The position numbers and the translations under genes were made by a program. A model generated the notes under the pieces. That model saw only the letters and a list, made by a program, of their open reading frames with translations. It searched no databases and was not told the origin of the DNA. From CBDATA01 sp965202845 (lineage in GTDB: Bacteria; Acidobacteriota; Vicinamibacteria; Marinacidobacterales; Marinacidobacteraceae), in assembly GCA_965202845.1 (NCBI GenBank), contig OZ241856.1, forward strand, positions 806,001-870,000: 64,000 nt of DNA. The letters are read 5' to 3'. Below are positions 25,387 through 34,076 of the stretch, piece by piece (within the stretch, counting starts at the first letter, position 1; every line of letters starts with the position of its first letter).

Positions 25387-26423
25387 CGACCGATGATGCG
25401 GGCCGGGCGCGGCTCGACGCCTGGCTGGGGCGCCGCGGGTTCCCGGATGCGGAGCCGGCGCCGCTGGTTCAGGACGCCGGCGAGCGGATGTATTTCCGGA
25501 TCGAGCGCCCTGGCCAGCCTCCGGCGGTCGTCTGTCTCATGGGGGCGCCTTACGCTCCCGGTTCGCTTCCGTTTGCGAACTCCACCGCGCTCTACCGGGA
25601 GATGGGGGTGGCGACGCCCGCGATTCTGGACGAGGCGCCGGACCTGGGAGTGGTGCTGCTGGAGGATCTCGGCGATGACCTGCTGCAGGACCGGGCGCTT
25701 TCCCGGGCGTCGGACATCGGGGATCGTTACGGCGATGCGGTGGATATCCTCGCCCGCATCCAGCGGGAGGGGGAGCGCATCCGCGCTTCGGAAACGGCGG
25801 AGGGCGCTTGGCGCGCCTTTCGGATGCGCCTCGACGCCCCCCTGTTCCTCCGGGAACTGCGCTTCTTTCGGGAGCGCTTTCTGGAGGGGCGTCTGGATTC
25901 CGGGCTGCTTCGACGGAGCGGGGCGTGGCTCGAACGGTTCTTCGCGGATCTGGCCGGGGAGGCGGCGGAGACGCCGAGCGCGCTCTGCCACCGTGACTAC
26001 CACTCGCGGAATCTCATGCTGGCGGGCGACCCCGGACGGCTGGTGGTCATCGATCACCAGGACACCCGGATCGGTCCGCGCGGGTACGACGTCGTGTCCC
26101 TGGCGCGCGACCCCTATGTCCGGATCGGCGGCCGGCCCCCGCCGTTCGACGAAGGCGAGCTGACGGCGCGTTTCGTGGAGGCGGCGTCCCTCCCCGGCGC
26201 TTCCTCCGGGGAGATCGCAGCCGAGTTCGACACGGTGGCGCTCCAGCGCCTGCTCAAGGCGCTCGGAACCTACGGCTTCCAGGTGGGCGTCCGGGACAAT
26301 CCGGTCTACGCCCGATACATCGGCCCCACCCTCGCCCTGGTCCGGGAGATCCTGGATCGGGCGCCTGGGCGCTCGCCCCGTCGGGAGCTTTTGCGGCTGC
26401 TCGGGGACGTCGCCCCTTCCTGA
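25383..26423 (+). CDS. Sugar kinase of the AmgK (aminoglycoside phosphotransferase-fold) family
   Basis: 346 residues from ATG 25383, overlapping the MurU-like gene by ATGA; the longer frame upstream is a shadow. The kinase fold is shown by VVLLEDLGDDLLQD (hinge region), the catalytic loop CHRDYHSRNLM, and VIDHQDTRIGPRGYDVVSL (Mg2+ site). The C-terminal motif ALQRLLKALGTYGFQV resembles the LQR-x-LKxLG segment of AmgK. AmgK phosphorylates MurNAc and GlcNAc at the anomeric carbon, giving the substrate for MurU. Together the two genes suggest a cell-wall salvage route that bypasses early steps of peptidoglycan precursor synthesis. Substrate is inferred from family and neighbour, not seen. Confidence 0.8.
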   Translation: MTTDDAGRARLDAWLGRRGFPDAEPAPLVQDAGERMYFRIERPGQPPAVVCLMGAPYAPGSLPFANSTALYREMGVATPAILDEAPDLGVVLLEDLGDDLLQDRALSRASDIGDRYGDAVDILARIQREGERIRASETAEGAWRAFRMRLDAPLFLRELRFFRERFLEGRLDSGLLRRSGAWLERFFADLAGEAAETPSALCHRDYHSRNLMLAGDPGRLVVIDHQDTRIGPRGYDVVSLARDPYVRIGGRPPPFDEGELTARFVEAASLPGASSGEIAAEFDTVALQRLLKALGTYGFQVGVRDNPVYARYIGPTLALVREILDRAPGRSPRRELLRLLGDVAPS

Positions 26424-26515
26424 TCTCCGACCGCTTGCGCGCTGCGCGGGTCCCGGCGAGACTCCCGCCCTTCCCGGTGCCCGATCCGAACCGGCCGGCG
26501 TCCTTCGCCGAGCGC

Positions 26516-27829
26516 ATGCCTCCGACCCTTGCCGCCCTGGCGCGGGAGCGCGCCCTCCCCGGCGCCCCGAAGGAGGGAAGCGAGGTTCCGCTCCGCGGCT
26601 GGATCGCCGGGCGGCGCTCCAGCGGGAAGATCCTGTTCCTGCGGTTTCGCGACGGGTCCCGGTTCGCCCAGGCGGTGGTGGCGCGGGGGGCGGTTTCCGA
26701 GGCGGCGTTCGCCGCCGCCGAGCGGGTTCCGATCGAGAGCGCGGTCGCGATCCGCGGAACGCCCTGCCGGGAGCCGCGCGCTCCCGGAGGGATGGAAATC
26801 CGGGTCGCCGATTTTGCGATCCTCCACGAGGCCGAGCCCTGGCCGATCTCCGCGAAGGAGCACGGCGCCTCGTTCCTGCTGGACAACCGGCATCTCTGGC
26901 TGCGTTCCCGCAAGCAGCACGCTCTGCTCCGGCTGCGGAACGAAGTGTTGCTGGCGTTTCGCGAGTATCTCGACGGACAGGGTTTCGTGGGCGCCGACAC
27001 CCCGATCTTCACGCCGAACGCCTGCGAGGGAACGACTACCCTGTTCGAGACCCGCTATTTCGACCAGCATGCCTATCTGAGCCAGAGCGGGCAGCTGTAC
27101 AACGAGGCGGTGGCCATGTCGGTCGGGCGCACCTACTGCCTGGGGCCCACCTTCCGCGCCGAAAAATCCAAGACCCGCAGGCATCTCATCGAGTTCTGGA
27201 TGCTCGAGCCGGAAGTCGCCTTCGCGGAGCTCGAGGACGTCGTGGTTCTCGCCGAAGGCCTCATCTGCCACGCGCTGGAGCGGGTTCTGGATCGGCGCCG
27301 CGAGGATCTCGAGACCCTGGACCGGGACCCGGCGCCGCTCGCCGCGGTGCGCGCCCCGTTCCCGCGGGCCACCTACGACCAGGCGGCGGCGATCCTCGCG
27401 CAAAAAGGCAGCGACTTCGTTCCCGGCAACGACTTCGGGGCCCACCACGAAACGCTGCTCACCGAGGACCGGGATCGCCCCCTGGTGGTGACGCATTTCC
27501 CGTCGCAGATCAAGGCCTTCTACATGCAGCCGGATCCGGAGCGCCGGGATCGGGCGCTGTGTCTCGACATCATCGCCCCCGAGGGGTACGGGGAAATCGT
27601 CGGGGGCGGGCAGCGGATTCACGAACCGGACCTGCTGCGGGAACGCATCCGCGAACACCAGCTTCCGGAGGAGGCGTTTTCCTGGTACCTGGATCTGCGG
27701 CGCTACGGATGTCCGCCCCATTCCGGGTTCGGACTCGGCATCGAGCGGTTCGTGTCGTGGGTCGCCGGTCTCTCCCACTTGCGGGAGGCGATTCCCTTCC
27801 CGCGGACCCTGAACCGGCTTTCCCCGTGA
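26516..27829 (+). CDS. asnS: Asparagine--tRNA ligase
   Basis: Class II synthetase that charges tRNA-Asn. 437 residues from ATG 26516, chosen because it leaves about 23 residues before the OB-fold strand EVPLRGWIAGRR, as in other AsnS; in-frame starts at 26435 and 26477 would add low-complexity sequence. Motif 2 and its surroundings (LGPTFRAEKSKTRRHLIEFW) are AsnRS-like rather than AspRS-like, as is SQSGQLYNEAVAM. Motif 3 is GFGLGIERFVSWV. The very end (PFPRTLNRLSP) mixes AsnRS and archaeal-AspRS features. The stop overlaps the GTG of rimO. Confidence 0.9.
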   Translation: MPPTLAALARERALPGAPKEGSEVPLRGWIAGRRSSGKILFLRFRDGSRFAQAVVARGAVSEAAFAAAERVPIESAVAIRGTPCREPRAPGGMEIRVADFAILHEAEPWPISAKEHGASFLLDNRHLWLRSRKQHALLRLRNEVLLAFREYLDGQGFVGADTPIFTPNACEGTTTLFETRYFDQHAYLSQSGQLYNEAVAMSVGRTYCLGPTFRAEKSKTRRHLIEFWMLEPEVAFAELEDVVVLAEGLICHALERVLDRRREDLETLDRDPAPLAAVRAPFPRATYDQAAAILAQKGSDFVPGNDFGAHHETLLTEDRDRPLVVTHFPSQIKAFYMQPDPERRDRALCLDIIAPEGYGEIVGGGQRIHEPDLLRERIREHQLPEEAFSWYLDLRRYGCPPHSGFGLGIERFVSWVAGLSHLREAIPFPRTLNRLSP

Positions 27830-29202
27830 GCGGTTCCGCAACGCCCACCCGGGTGGGGCTGGTGAGCCTCGGATGCGCGAAGAACCTGCTGGACAGCGAG
27901 GTGATGCTCGGGGTGCTGGCGCGCCGGGGATTCGAGACCACCGGGGATCCGGGCGACGCCGACGTCCTGGTGGTCAACACCTGCGGTTTCATCGGCGCCG
28001 CCAAGAAGGAGGGGGTGGACGCCATCCTCGCAATGGCGCGGCACAAGACCCAGGGCCGGTGCCGGCGGCTGGTGGTGGCCGGATGCCTCGCCCAGCGATA
28101 CGCCGCCGAGCTGGCGCGCGAGATTCCCGAAATCGATGCGGTGGTGGGGCTGGATCAGGTGGAGCGGATCGCCGATGCGTGCGCGTCGGAGTCCCGGTCG
28201 GTTCCCCGGCTGGGCGCCGACTACGGGGTCACCTGGCTCTACGACCACACGACGCCCCGGGTGCGCTCCACCCCGCGCCATTCGGCGTACATCAAGGTGG
28301 CGGAAGGGTGCGACTATCCGTGCTCCTTCTGCGTGATTCCGCAGATCCGCGGCCGGTTCCGGAGCCGCCTCCCCGAGTCGGTGCTGGCGGAGGCGGAGCG
28401 ACTCGCCGCCGAAGGCGCGCGCGAGCTGGTGCTGGTGGCGCAGGACACCACCGCCTACGGGACCGACCTGGGATTGCGCCGCGGGCTGGCGTCGCTGTTG
28501 CGCCAGCTGGCGGCGGTCTCCGGGATCGACTGGGTGCGTTTCCTGTACGCCTACCCGACGACGCTCGACGAGGCCACGCTGGAGGCGATGGCGGAAGTTC
28601 CCGAGGTCTGCCGCTATGTGGACATGCCGCTCCAGCACGCCAGCCGGCGCATCCTCAAGGACATGCGGCGGCCGGGCGGCCGGAAATCCAACGAACGCCT
28701 GCTTCGGCGGATTCGGGAGCGGGTGCCGGGCGTGGCGATCCGGAGCACCTTCATCGTCGGCTACCCGGGAGAGACCGGGGAGGACTTCGCCGAACTGGAA
28801 GGCTTCGTGGCGGACGCCCGCTTCGACGCCCTGGGCGCTTTCCCGTACTCCAACGAGGAGTCGGCGGCCTCCTGGACGCCGGAGGAAACGGTGTCCGAAG
28901 CGGAGAAGACGGAGCGCCGGGAGCGTCTGGAGGCGCTGGCGCAGGACATCGCGCTGGAAAAGCACCGGGCGCGGGTCGGCGAGGTCGTTCCGGTTCTGGT
29001 GGACGGCCCCGCCGAGGAGAGCGACCTGCTGCTGTCCGGGCGCACCGAGGGGCAGGCGCCCGAAGTGGACGCCCGGGTGCTCATCGTGGACGGGGAGGCG
29101 ACGCCGGGGGAATTCGTGTCGGTCCGGATCCAGGAAGCCCACCCCGGCGAGATGATCGGGGAGTCGCTGGGAGCGTTCGAGGGCGCCGGGGCGTCGTCCT
29201 GA
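27826..29202 (+). CDS. rimO: Ribosomal protein S12 methylthiotransferase RimO
   Basis: 458 residues. RimO is a radical-SAM enzyme that methylthiolates the conserved aspartate of ribosomal protein S12. The N-terminal UPF0004 domain carries GLVSLGCAKNLLDSEVM, VVNTCGFI and VVAGCLAQRY, giving three cysteines for the auxiliary [4Fe-4S] cluster. The radical-SAM cluster motif is CDYPCSFCVIPQIRG. A TRAM domain closes the protein (VGEVVPVLVDG onward). LGCAKNLLDSE and AEGCDYPCSFC separate it from MiaB. The start is GTG 27826, overlapping the asnS stop by GTGA. Confidence 0.95.
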   Translation: MSGSATPTRVGLVSLGCAKNLLDSEVMLGVLARRGFETTGDPGDADVLVVNTCGFIGAAKKEGVDAILAMARHKTQGRCRRLVVAGCLAQRYAAELAREIPEIDAVVGLDQVERIADACASESRSVPRLGADYGVTWLYDHTTPRVRSTPRHSAYIKVAEGCDYPCSFCVIPQIRGRFRSRLPESVLAEAERLAAEGARELVLVAQDTTAYGTDLGLRRGLASLLRQLAAVSGIDWVRFLYAYPTTLDEATLEAMAEVPEVCRYVDMPLQHASRRILKDMRRPGGRKSNERLLRRIRERVPGVAIRSTFIVGYPGETGEDFAELEGFVADARFDALGAFPYSNEESAASWTPEETVSEAEKTERRERLEALAQDIALEKHRARVGEVVPVLVDGPAEESDLLLSGRTEGQAPEVDARVLIVDGEATPGEFVSVRIQEAHPGEMIGESLGAFEGAGASS

Positions 29203-29204
29203 TC

Positions 29205-29213
29205 TGCTATAGT
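29205..29213 (+). promoter_or_regulatory. Extended -10 promoter for the rimP-nusA-infB operon
   Basis: TGCTATAGT matches the extended -10 consensus (TGnTATAAT) in eight of nine positions. It begins three bases after the rimO stop codon and lies about 95 bases before the proposed rimP start. No recognisable -35 box, as expected for extended -10 promoters. Confidence 0.55.
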
Positions 29214-29241
29214 CCGCGTTTCCCCACCCACTCCCACCACG

Positions 29242-29281
29242 GGCGTCGTCGCCGGGATCCCGGTGTCTGCGCTCGCTTTTT
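29242..29281 (+). promoter_or_regulatory. Leader structure of the rimP-nusA-infB operon, possible attenuator
   Basis: GGCG-TCGT-CGCC (29242-29253) and the overlapping perfect palindrome CCGGGATCCCGG (29252-29263) are followed by a TTTTT run at 29277-29281, before the ribosome site GAAGGAGG (29291-29298). NusA often controls its own operon through terminators in the leader, so an attenuator is plausible. The spacing from stem to T-run is too long for a textbook terminator. Confidence 0.3.
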
Positions 29282-29307
29282 GTCCTGTCTGAAGGAGGCG
29301 CGCCCGC

Positions 29308-29835
29308 ATTCCGAAGCCAACCGAACCCCCGGTTTCCGCCGGCCGGGAACCGGCGGATCTTCTCCATCGGGTGGAGCGGCTGGCCCGGGAGGCGGTGGAG
29401 CACGCCGGCGTGCGCCTGGCGTGGGTCGAGATCAAGGGCCCGCGCGCCGGCCGGCGGGTCCGGGTCTTCATCGAACGGTCCGCGGACCGGGTTGGTCTTC
29501 AGGATTGCGAACGAGTCCATCATGCCCTTTCCGCGCTGCTGGATGCGGACGACCCGCTGCCCGGCCCCTACACCCTCGAGGTCAGCACGCCGGGTCTGTT
29601 CCGCCCGCTCCGCTCGCTGGAGGACTGCCGGCGGTTCGTCGGCCGGCGGGTTCGGGTGCGGTTCCGGGACGCCGAGGGAACGCGCGAGATGACGGCGGCG
29701 CTTTCGCGGGTGGCGGACACGACGCTGCGGCTGGATGCTCCCGAAGGCGGCGCGTCCGTCGACGTCGGATGGGCGTCCATCGAGACCGCAAGGCTGGATC
29801 CGGACATCGGGGCGCTGCTTCGGAGGCGCGGATGA
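29308..29835 (+). CDS. rimP: Ribosome maturation factor RimP, probable ATT start
   Basis: RimP acts in 30S subunit assembly. The N-terminal domain motif VEIKGPRAGRRVRVFIERS, DCERVHHALSALLDADDPLP and LEVSTPGLFRPL (family motif E-V-S-S-P-G) are clear, followed by the small SH3-like C-terminal domain. The first conventional in-frame start, GTG 29371, would cut into the first family helix (LLHRVERLAREAVEHAG) and has no ribosome site. A strong GAAGGAGG (29291-29298) instead stands 9 bases before an in-frame ATT at 29308, giving 175 residues. I prefer ATT, a rare start known from infC; GTG 29371 (154 residues) is the alternative. The stop overlaps nusA by ATGA. Confidence 0.85.
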   Translation: MPKPTEPPVSAGREPADLLHRVERLAREAVEHAGVRLAWVEIKGPRAGRRVRVFIERSADRVGLQDCERVHHALSALLDADDPLPGPYTLEVSTPGLFRPLRSLEDCRRFVGRRVRVRFRDAEGTREMTAALSRVADTTLRLDAPEGGASVDVGWASIETARLDPDIGALLRRRG

Positions 29836-31076
29836 CCGGCAAGCGTTCCGAGCCGAGTCTCATGGCGCTCATCGAGGAAGTGGCGGCGATTTCCGGGGTG
29901 TCGGTCGAGGCGATTATCGGAAGCGTCGAGGACGCGGCTGGTCAGGCGGCGTCGGGGAGCGCCGGGGGGCCGCTCGCAGTGCGCCTGGACCGCAAGACCG
30001 GGCGGTTCCATCGGCTGGCGCCGGGCGAGTCGGAGGGGGAAGGGGACGCCGATCTGCGCCAGCTCGCGCGCCCGATCCTTCGCGCGGCCCGGCGGGAGCT
30101 GGGAACCCGCCTGCAGGCGTCCCGACTCCTCGCCGGCGGCGAGCGGTTTCGCAACCGGATCGGGATGCTGGAGACCGGTCGGGTGGCGGCCCGGGAGGGC
30201 GGGGATCTCATCGTGGATCTGGGGGCGTCCCGGGCGCGGTTGCCGGCGGAGGAGCAGAGTCGGCACGAAGTGTTCAATCCGGACGACACGGTGCGGGCGG
30301 TGGTGCTTGCCGTCCGCCCCGAAGACCCGCCGGTGATCCTCTCCCGGATCGCCCCGGCCGTCGTCGCCGGCGCCCTGGAGCGGGAAGTCCCGGAAGTGCG
30401 TTCGGGCGCGGTTCAGGTCCGGGGGGCGGCCCGGATTCCCGGAGTGCGCGCCAAGGTCGCGGTCGCCTCCGAATCCCGGAATCTGGATCCGGTCGCGTGC
30501 TGCCTGGGCCCCGGGGGAAGCCGGATCCGCGCGGTCAGCCGGGAACTGCGGGGCGAGCGGGTGGATGTGGTGCGGTGGCATGCCGACCCGGCGGTGTTCG
30601 CCCGCCACGCGCTCGGACCGGCTTCGGCGCTGTCGGTGGGGCCGGATCCGGACGCGCCGCGGGAGGGCGCCCTGCTGGCGCTGGTCACCCACGAGGAGCT
30701 TCCCCGGGCGCTCGGAAAACGAGGCCAGAACGTCCGGCTGGCTGCCGAACTGCTGGGGGTGTCGCTGGAGGTGCGCGCCCGGGACGCGGGGAGCGGACCG
30801 GATCGGGGACCGCGGGGACGAAGACAGGAGCGGGGCCGGGCGGGTCCGCGCCGCCGCGAAGACAGTTTCAGGCGCGGAAGCGACGGGAAACGGCGGGGGC
30901 CGGGGCCGTCGCGGAGACCGGGGAGGGGGGCGCGGGCCGCCGATGCGGCGCGGATCGGGAGGAGGAAGCCGGGCGCAGGCGATAGCCTACGCGCCACCAG
31001 CGGTCCGGCAGCGGGCGCCGAGGAGGTCGGCGCGCGCGCATCCGCCGGATCCCAACCTCCAGGAGGCGCCGTCTAG
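29832..31076 (+). CDS. nusA: Transcription termination/antitermination factor NusA
   Basis: 414 residues. The place between rimP and infB is the classical nusA position. An N-terminal RNA-polymerase-binding domain (MALIEEVAAISGVSVEAIIG) is followed by an S1-like domain (about 105-165), then two KH domains containing NLDPVACCLGPGGSRIRAVS and ALGKRGQNVRLAAELLG. The sequence is more divergent than usual in the first 170 residues. The last 80 or so residues are a highly basic Arg/Gly tail in place of the acidic repeats seen in some NusA. ATG 29832 overlaps the rimP stop. The factor modulates pausing, termination and antitermination of RNA polymerase. Confidence 0.9.
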   Translation: MTGKRSEPSLMALIEEVAAISGVSVEAIIGSVEDAAGQAASGSAGGPLAVRLDRKTGRFHRLAPGESEGEGDADLRQLARPILRAARRELGTRLQASRLLAGGERFRNRIGMLETGRVAAREGGDLIVDLGASRARLPAEEQSRHEVFNPDDTVRAVVLAVRPEDPPVILSRIAPAVVAGALEREVPEVRSGAVQVRGAARIPGVRAKVAVASESRNLDPVACCLGPGGSRIRAVSRELRGERVDVVRWHADPAVFARHALGPASALSVGPDPDAPREGALLALVTHEELPRALGKRGQNVRLAAELLGVSLEVRARDAGSGPDRGPRGRRQERGRAGPRRREDSFRRGSDGKRRGPGPSRRPGRGARAADAARIGRRKPGAGDSLRATSGPAAGAEEVGARASAGSQPPGGAV

Positions 31077-31080
31077 CGAC

Positions 31081-33711
31081 ATGCCAGCAAAAGTCCGCGT
31101 GAGCGACCTGGCCAAGGATCTGGCCATGGAGCCTGCCGAGCTGCTGGCGGCGCTGCGCGACGATTTCGACCAGCGGGTCCGGAGTGTGTCGGCGTCCATC
31201 CCGGACAGCGTGGCGCGGCGCGTCCGAACCCGCCTGCGGCTGCAGAAGCGGAAGGCGACGCGCGGGGATCGTCGGGCGCTCGCCGCCGAGAAGATCCGCC
31301 AGAACGAAGCCGAGCGTCTGCGCGAAGCGGAACGGAAGGCGGAGGAGGAAGCCGCCCGGAGGGAGCGCGAGGCGGCGGCCGAGCAGGCGGCGGAAGCCGC
31401 CCGGAAGGAAGCCGAGGCCGAACGGCTCGCCGAGGAGGAGCGCCAGGCGGCGGCGCGGGAAGCGGAGATGGAGAAGCGCGCAGAGGCCGAGCGCCAGCGC
31501 GAAGCGGAACGGAAGGCGAAGGAGGCCGCCGCCCAAAGGGAGCGCGAGGCGGCCGCCAGCGAGGAATCTCCGAAACGTCCGGCGCCGGCCGTCAGGGAGA
31601 CTCCGGAGGTTCCGGTGCGCGGCGGGCGTCACCTGGAGACCCGGAGCATCGCCTCGTCCGACGCCGCTGGGGCCTTCCGTCCGGGCGCGACCGAGCGGGT
31701 CATCACCGCGCCGCTCACCCGGCCCACTCCGGCGCGTCGGGCGACTCCCCCGCGCATCCGCGCCACGCCGCCCGCGCTTCGCCCGGCGCGGCCCTCCCTG
31801 CCGTCGAAACCGGGGCGCCCGGCGCCCGGCAAGCGCGCCCGCTCCCGCCGGCATCAGGTCGGGCCCGAAACCACCGACATCACGACCGAGGGCATCGACA
31901 GCCCGCTCCCCCCCGGCCTTCGCCAGGCGGTCGCCCGCGAGTACCGGACGAGCGCCCGGGTCGGGATGGGGGACACGATCACCGTGAAGGGCCTCGCCGA
32001 AGCGATGGCGATTCCCGCGGTCGAGGTCATCAAGAGCCTTCTCGTGAAGCACGGCCTGCCCGCCTCGATCAACCAGATGCTCGAACGGGACATCGCCTCG
32101 AAGGTGGTTCTTGACTTCGGGGGTTCGGTGGCCGATGCCGCCGACGCCGCCCTCGCCGTGGAGTCGGAGCAGGAGGAACAGCCCGCCAGCGGACTGGTGG
32201 AGCGGGCGCCGGTGATCACCGTGATGGGGCATGTGGATCACGGCAAGACCAGTTTGCTGGACGCGATCCGGGAGACGCGGGTGGCGGCCGGCGAGGCCGG
32301 GGGCATCACCCAGCACATGAGCGCCTATGTGGTGCAGTCGAACGGCCATCCCATCGTGTTCCTGGACACCCCCGGACACGAGGCGTTCAGCAAGATGCGC
32401 GCCCGCGGCGCGCATGTGACCGACGTGGTGATCCTGGTGGTCGCCGCCGACGACGGAGTCAAGGAGCAGACGCTGGAGGCGCTCAGCCACGCCCGGGCGG
32501 CGAAGGCGCCCATCGTGGTGGCGGTCAACAAGATGGATCGCCCGGGCGCCGATCCGGAGATGGTCATGCGCCAGCTCGCCGAACGCGGCTTGACTCCCGA
32601 GGACTGGGGAGGGGACACCATCTTCTGCCCGGTTTCGGCCCGGACCGGCGACGGCCTGGACGACCTTCTCCAGTCGGTGCTGACGGTGGCCGAGCTGGAG
32701 GAGCCGATGGCCAATCCGGAGGGGCTCGCGCACGGCGTGGTCCTGGAGGCGCGCAAGGATCGGGGACGCGGCTCGGTCGCGCAGTTCCTGGTTCAGGGGG
32801 GCAGCCTCTCGGTGGGGGATGTGGTCAGCGCCGGCGCGGCGTGGGGCAAGGTGCGGGCGCTCCTCGACGAATCGGGCCGCAAGCTGCCGAAGGCGCCGCC
32901 GTCCACCCCGGTGGAGGTGCTCGGCCTCAACGAGGTGCCGGGGGTGGGCGACCGCTTCCGGGTCACCGCCGGACCCGCCGAGGCGCGCCAGATCGCCGAA
33001 CGCGAGCAGGAAGCCGACCGTCTGCAGCGGATCGAGGGGCGCCAGCGGCTGAATCTCGCCAGCCTCCACGCGCAACTGTCCGGCTCCGGACGCAAGGAGC
33101 TCCCCATCGTGGTCAAGGCGGATGTGGGGGGCACGGTGGAGGCGGTCCGCGACACGCTGATGAAGCTGGGCAACGAGGAAGTGAGCGTCCAGGTCGTGCA
33201 CGCGGCCGCCGGGGCGGTGACCGAGAGCGATGTGAACCTGGCCGCTGCCGCCGACGCCATCGTGGTCGCGTTCGGGGTGCGCCCGGATCCTTCGGCGGGG
33301 CGGCTCGCCGAACGGGAGGGCGTCGAGATCCGCGCCCACACCGTGATCTACCACCTGGTCGAGGAGATCGAGAAGGCGATTTCCGGAATGCTCAAGCCCG
33401 GGACCGAGGTCATCGAGGTGGGCAGGATCGAGGTGCGGCGGACCTTCCAGGTGCCGCGGGTCGGCGTCGTCGCCGGTTCCTATGTCCTCGAAGGCGCGGT
33501 GCCGCGAAGCGCCCGGGTGCGCCTGGTCCGGGACGGCCGGGTGGTGCACGAGGGGCGGATCGGCAGCCTCCGGCGGTTCAAGGAGGATGTGGGGCGGGTG
33601 CGCGAAGGCTTCGAGTGCGGCGTCGGTCTCGCCGGTTACAACGACGTGAAGATCGGCGACATCATCGAGGCGTTCGAGGAGGTCCCGGTCGAAAACCGGG
33701 CGGCCCGCTGA
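31081..33711 (+). CDS. infB: Translation initiation factor IF-2
   Basis: 876 residues from ATG 31081; the frame upstream is a shadow over nusA. IF-2 is the GTPase that places fMet-tRNA on the 30S subunit. An N-terminal IF2_N-like helix (KVRVSDLAKDLAMEPAELL) is followed by a long charged helix of EAERxAEEE repeats (about 70-165) and a Pro/Arg linker. A second IF2_N module precedes the G domain (ITVKGLAEAMAIPAVEVIKS). G1 is GHVDHGKTS, G3 DTPGHEAF, G4 NKMD. Domains II-IV follow, ending GYNDVKIGDIIEAFEEV. AGGAGG lies 14 bases upstream of the start. It is the third gene of the nusA operon. Confidence 0.97.
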   Translation: MPAKVRVSDLAKDLAMEPAELLAALRDDFDQRVRSVSASIPDSVARRVRTRLRLQKRKATRGDRRALAAEKIRQNEAERLREAERKAEEEAARREREAAAEQAAEAARKEAEAERLAEEERQAAAREAEMEKRAEAERQREAERKAKEAAAQREREAAASEESPKRPAPAVRETPEVPVRGGRHLETRSIASSDAAGAFRPGATERVITAPLTRPTPARRATPPRIRATPPALRPARPSLPSKPGRPAPGKRARSRRHQVGPETTDITTEGIDSPLPPGLRQAVAREYRTSARVGMGDTITVKGLAEAMAIPAVEVIKSLLVKHGLPASINQMLERDIASKVVLDFGGSVADAADAALAVESEQEEQPASGLVERAPVITVMGHVDHGKTSLLDAIRETRVAAGEAGGITQHMSAYVVQSNGHPIVFLDTPGHEAFSKMRARGAHVTDVVILVVAADDGVKEQTLEALSHARAAKAPIVVAVNKMDRPGADPEMVMRQLAERGLTPEDWGGDTIFCPVSARTGDGLDDLLQSVLTVAELEEPMANPEGLAHGVVLEARKDRGRGSVAQFLVQGGSLSVGDVVSAGAAWGKVRALLDESGRKLPKAPPSTPVEVLGLNEVPGVGDRFRVTAGPAEARQIAEREQEADRLQRIEGRQRLNLASLHAQLSGSGRKELPIVVKADVGGTVEAVRDTLMKLGNEEVSVQVVHAAAGAVTESDVNLAAAADAIVVAFGVRPDPSAGRLAEREGVEIRAHTVIYHLVEEIEKAISGMLKPGTEVIEVGRIEVRRTFQVPRVGVVAGSYVLEGAVPRSARVRLVRDGRVVHEGRIGSLRRFKEDVGRVREGFECGVGLAGYNDVKIGDIIEAFEEVPVENRAAR

Positions 33712-33731
33712 ATCCCGGCCTCCCGAGCCTG

Positions 33732-34076
33732 ATGGCGAAGACTTCGGTGGGCGTCCTGTCGCTGACCCTTTCCCTGCCGGGCGCCCGCTCCCTCAAGGAC
33801 AGACGCCGGGTGGTTCGTTCGCTCGCCGACCGGCTGCGGGCCCGCTGCCAGGTCGCGGTGGCGGAGACCGGGGATGCGGGAACGCTCCGGGAGACGGAGG
33901 TCAGCGTGGTGGCCGTCGGTTCCGGCCGGCCGGTGGTGGACGCCCGTTTGCGGGCGGCGGCGGCGCTCGCGATCCGCGCCTTTCCGGCGGAGGTGCAAAG
34001 CGCCGAAATCGAGTGGGCCTCTCTTCCCGGCGGGGAGCGGGAGACGGTCGAAGAGCGGGACGATGGCGGCGCGTGA
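33732..34076 (+). CDS. DUF503 family protein
   Basis: 114 residues. The N-terminal pattern VGVLSLTLSLPGARSLKDRR with the following helix (VVRSLADRLRARCQVAVAE) is the DUF503 signature (Bacillus YlxP). The family commonly sits between infB and rbfA, exactly as here, and is thought to be linked to ribosome assembly or RNA metabolism; its biochemical role is not settled. ATG 33732 lies 20 bases after infB without a clear ribosome site. The 3' end overlaps the rbfA start by 14 bases. Confidence 0.85.
   Translation: MAKTSVGVLSLTLSLPGARSLKDRRRVVRSLADRLRARCQVAVAETGDAGTLRETEVSVVAVGSGRPVVDARLRAAAALAIRAFPAEVQSAEIEWASLPGGERETVEERDDGGA

Noticed and set aside
29203..29307. tRNA-fMet gene before the nusA operon, as in E. 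coli
   Set aside because: No cloverleaf or T-loop sequence is present in this 105-base gap.
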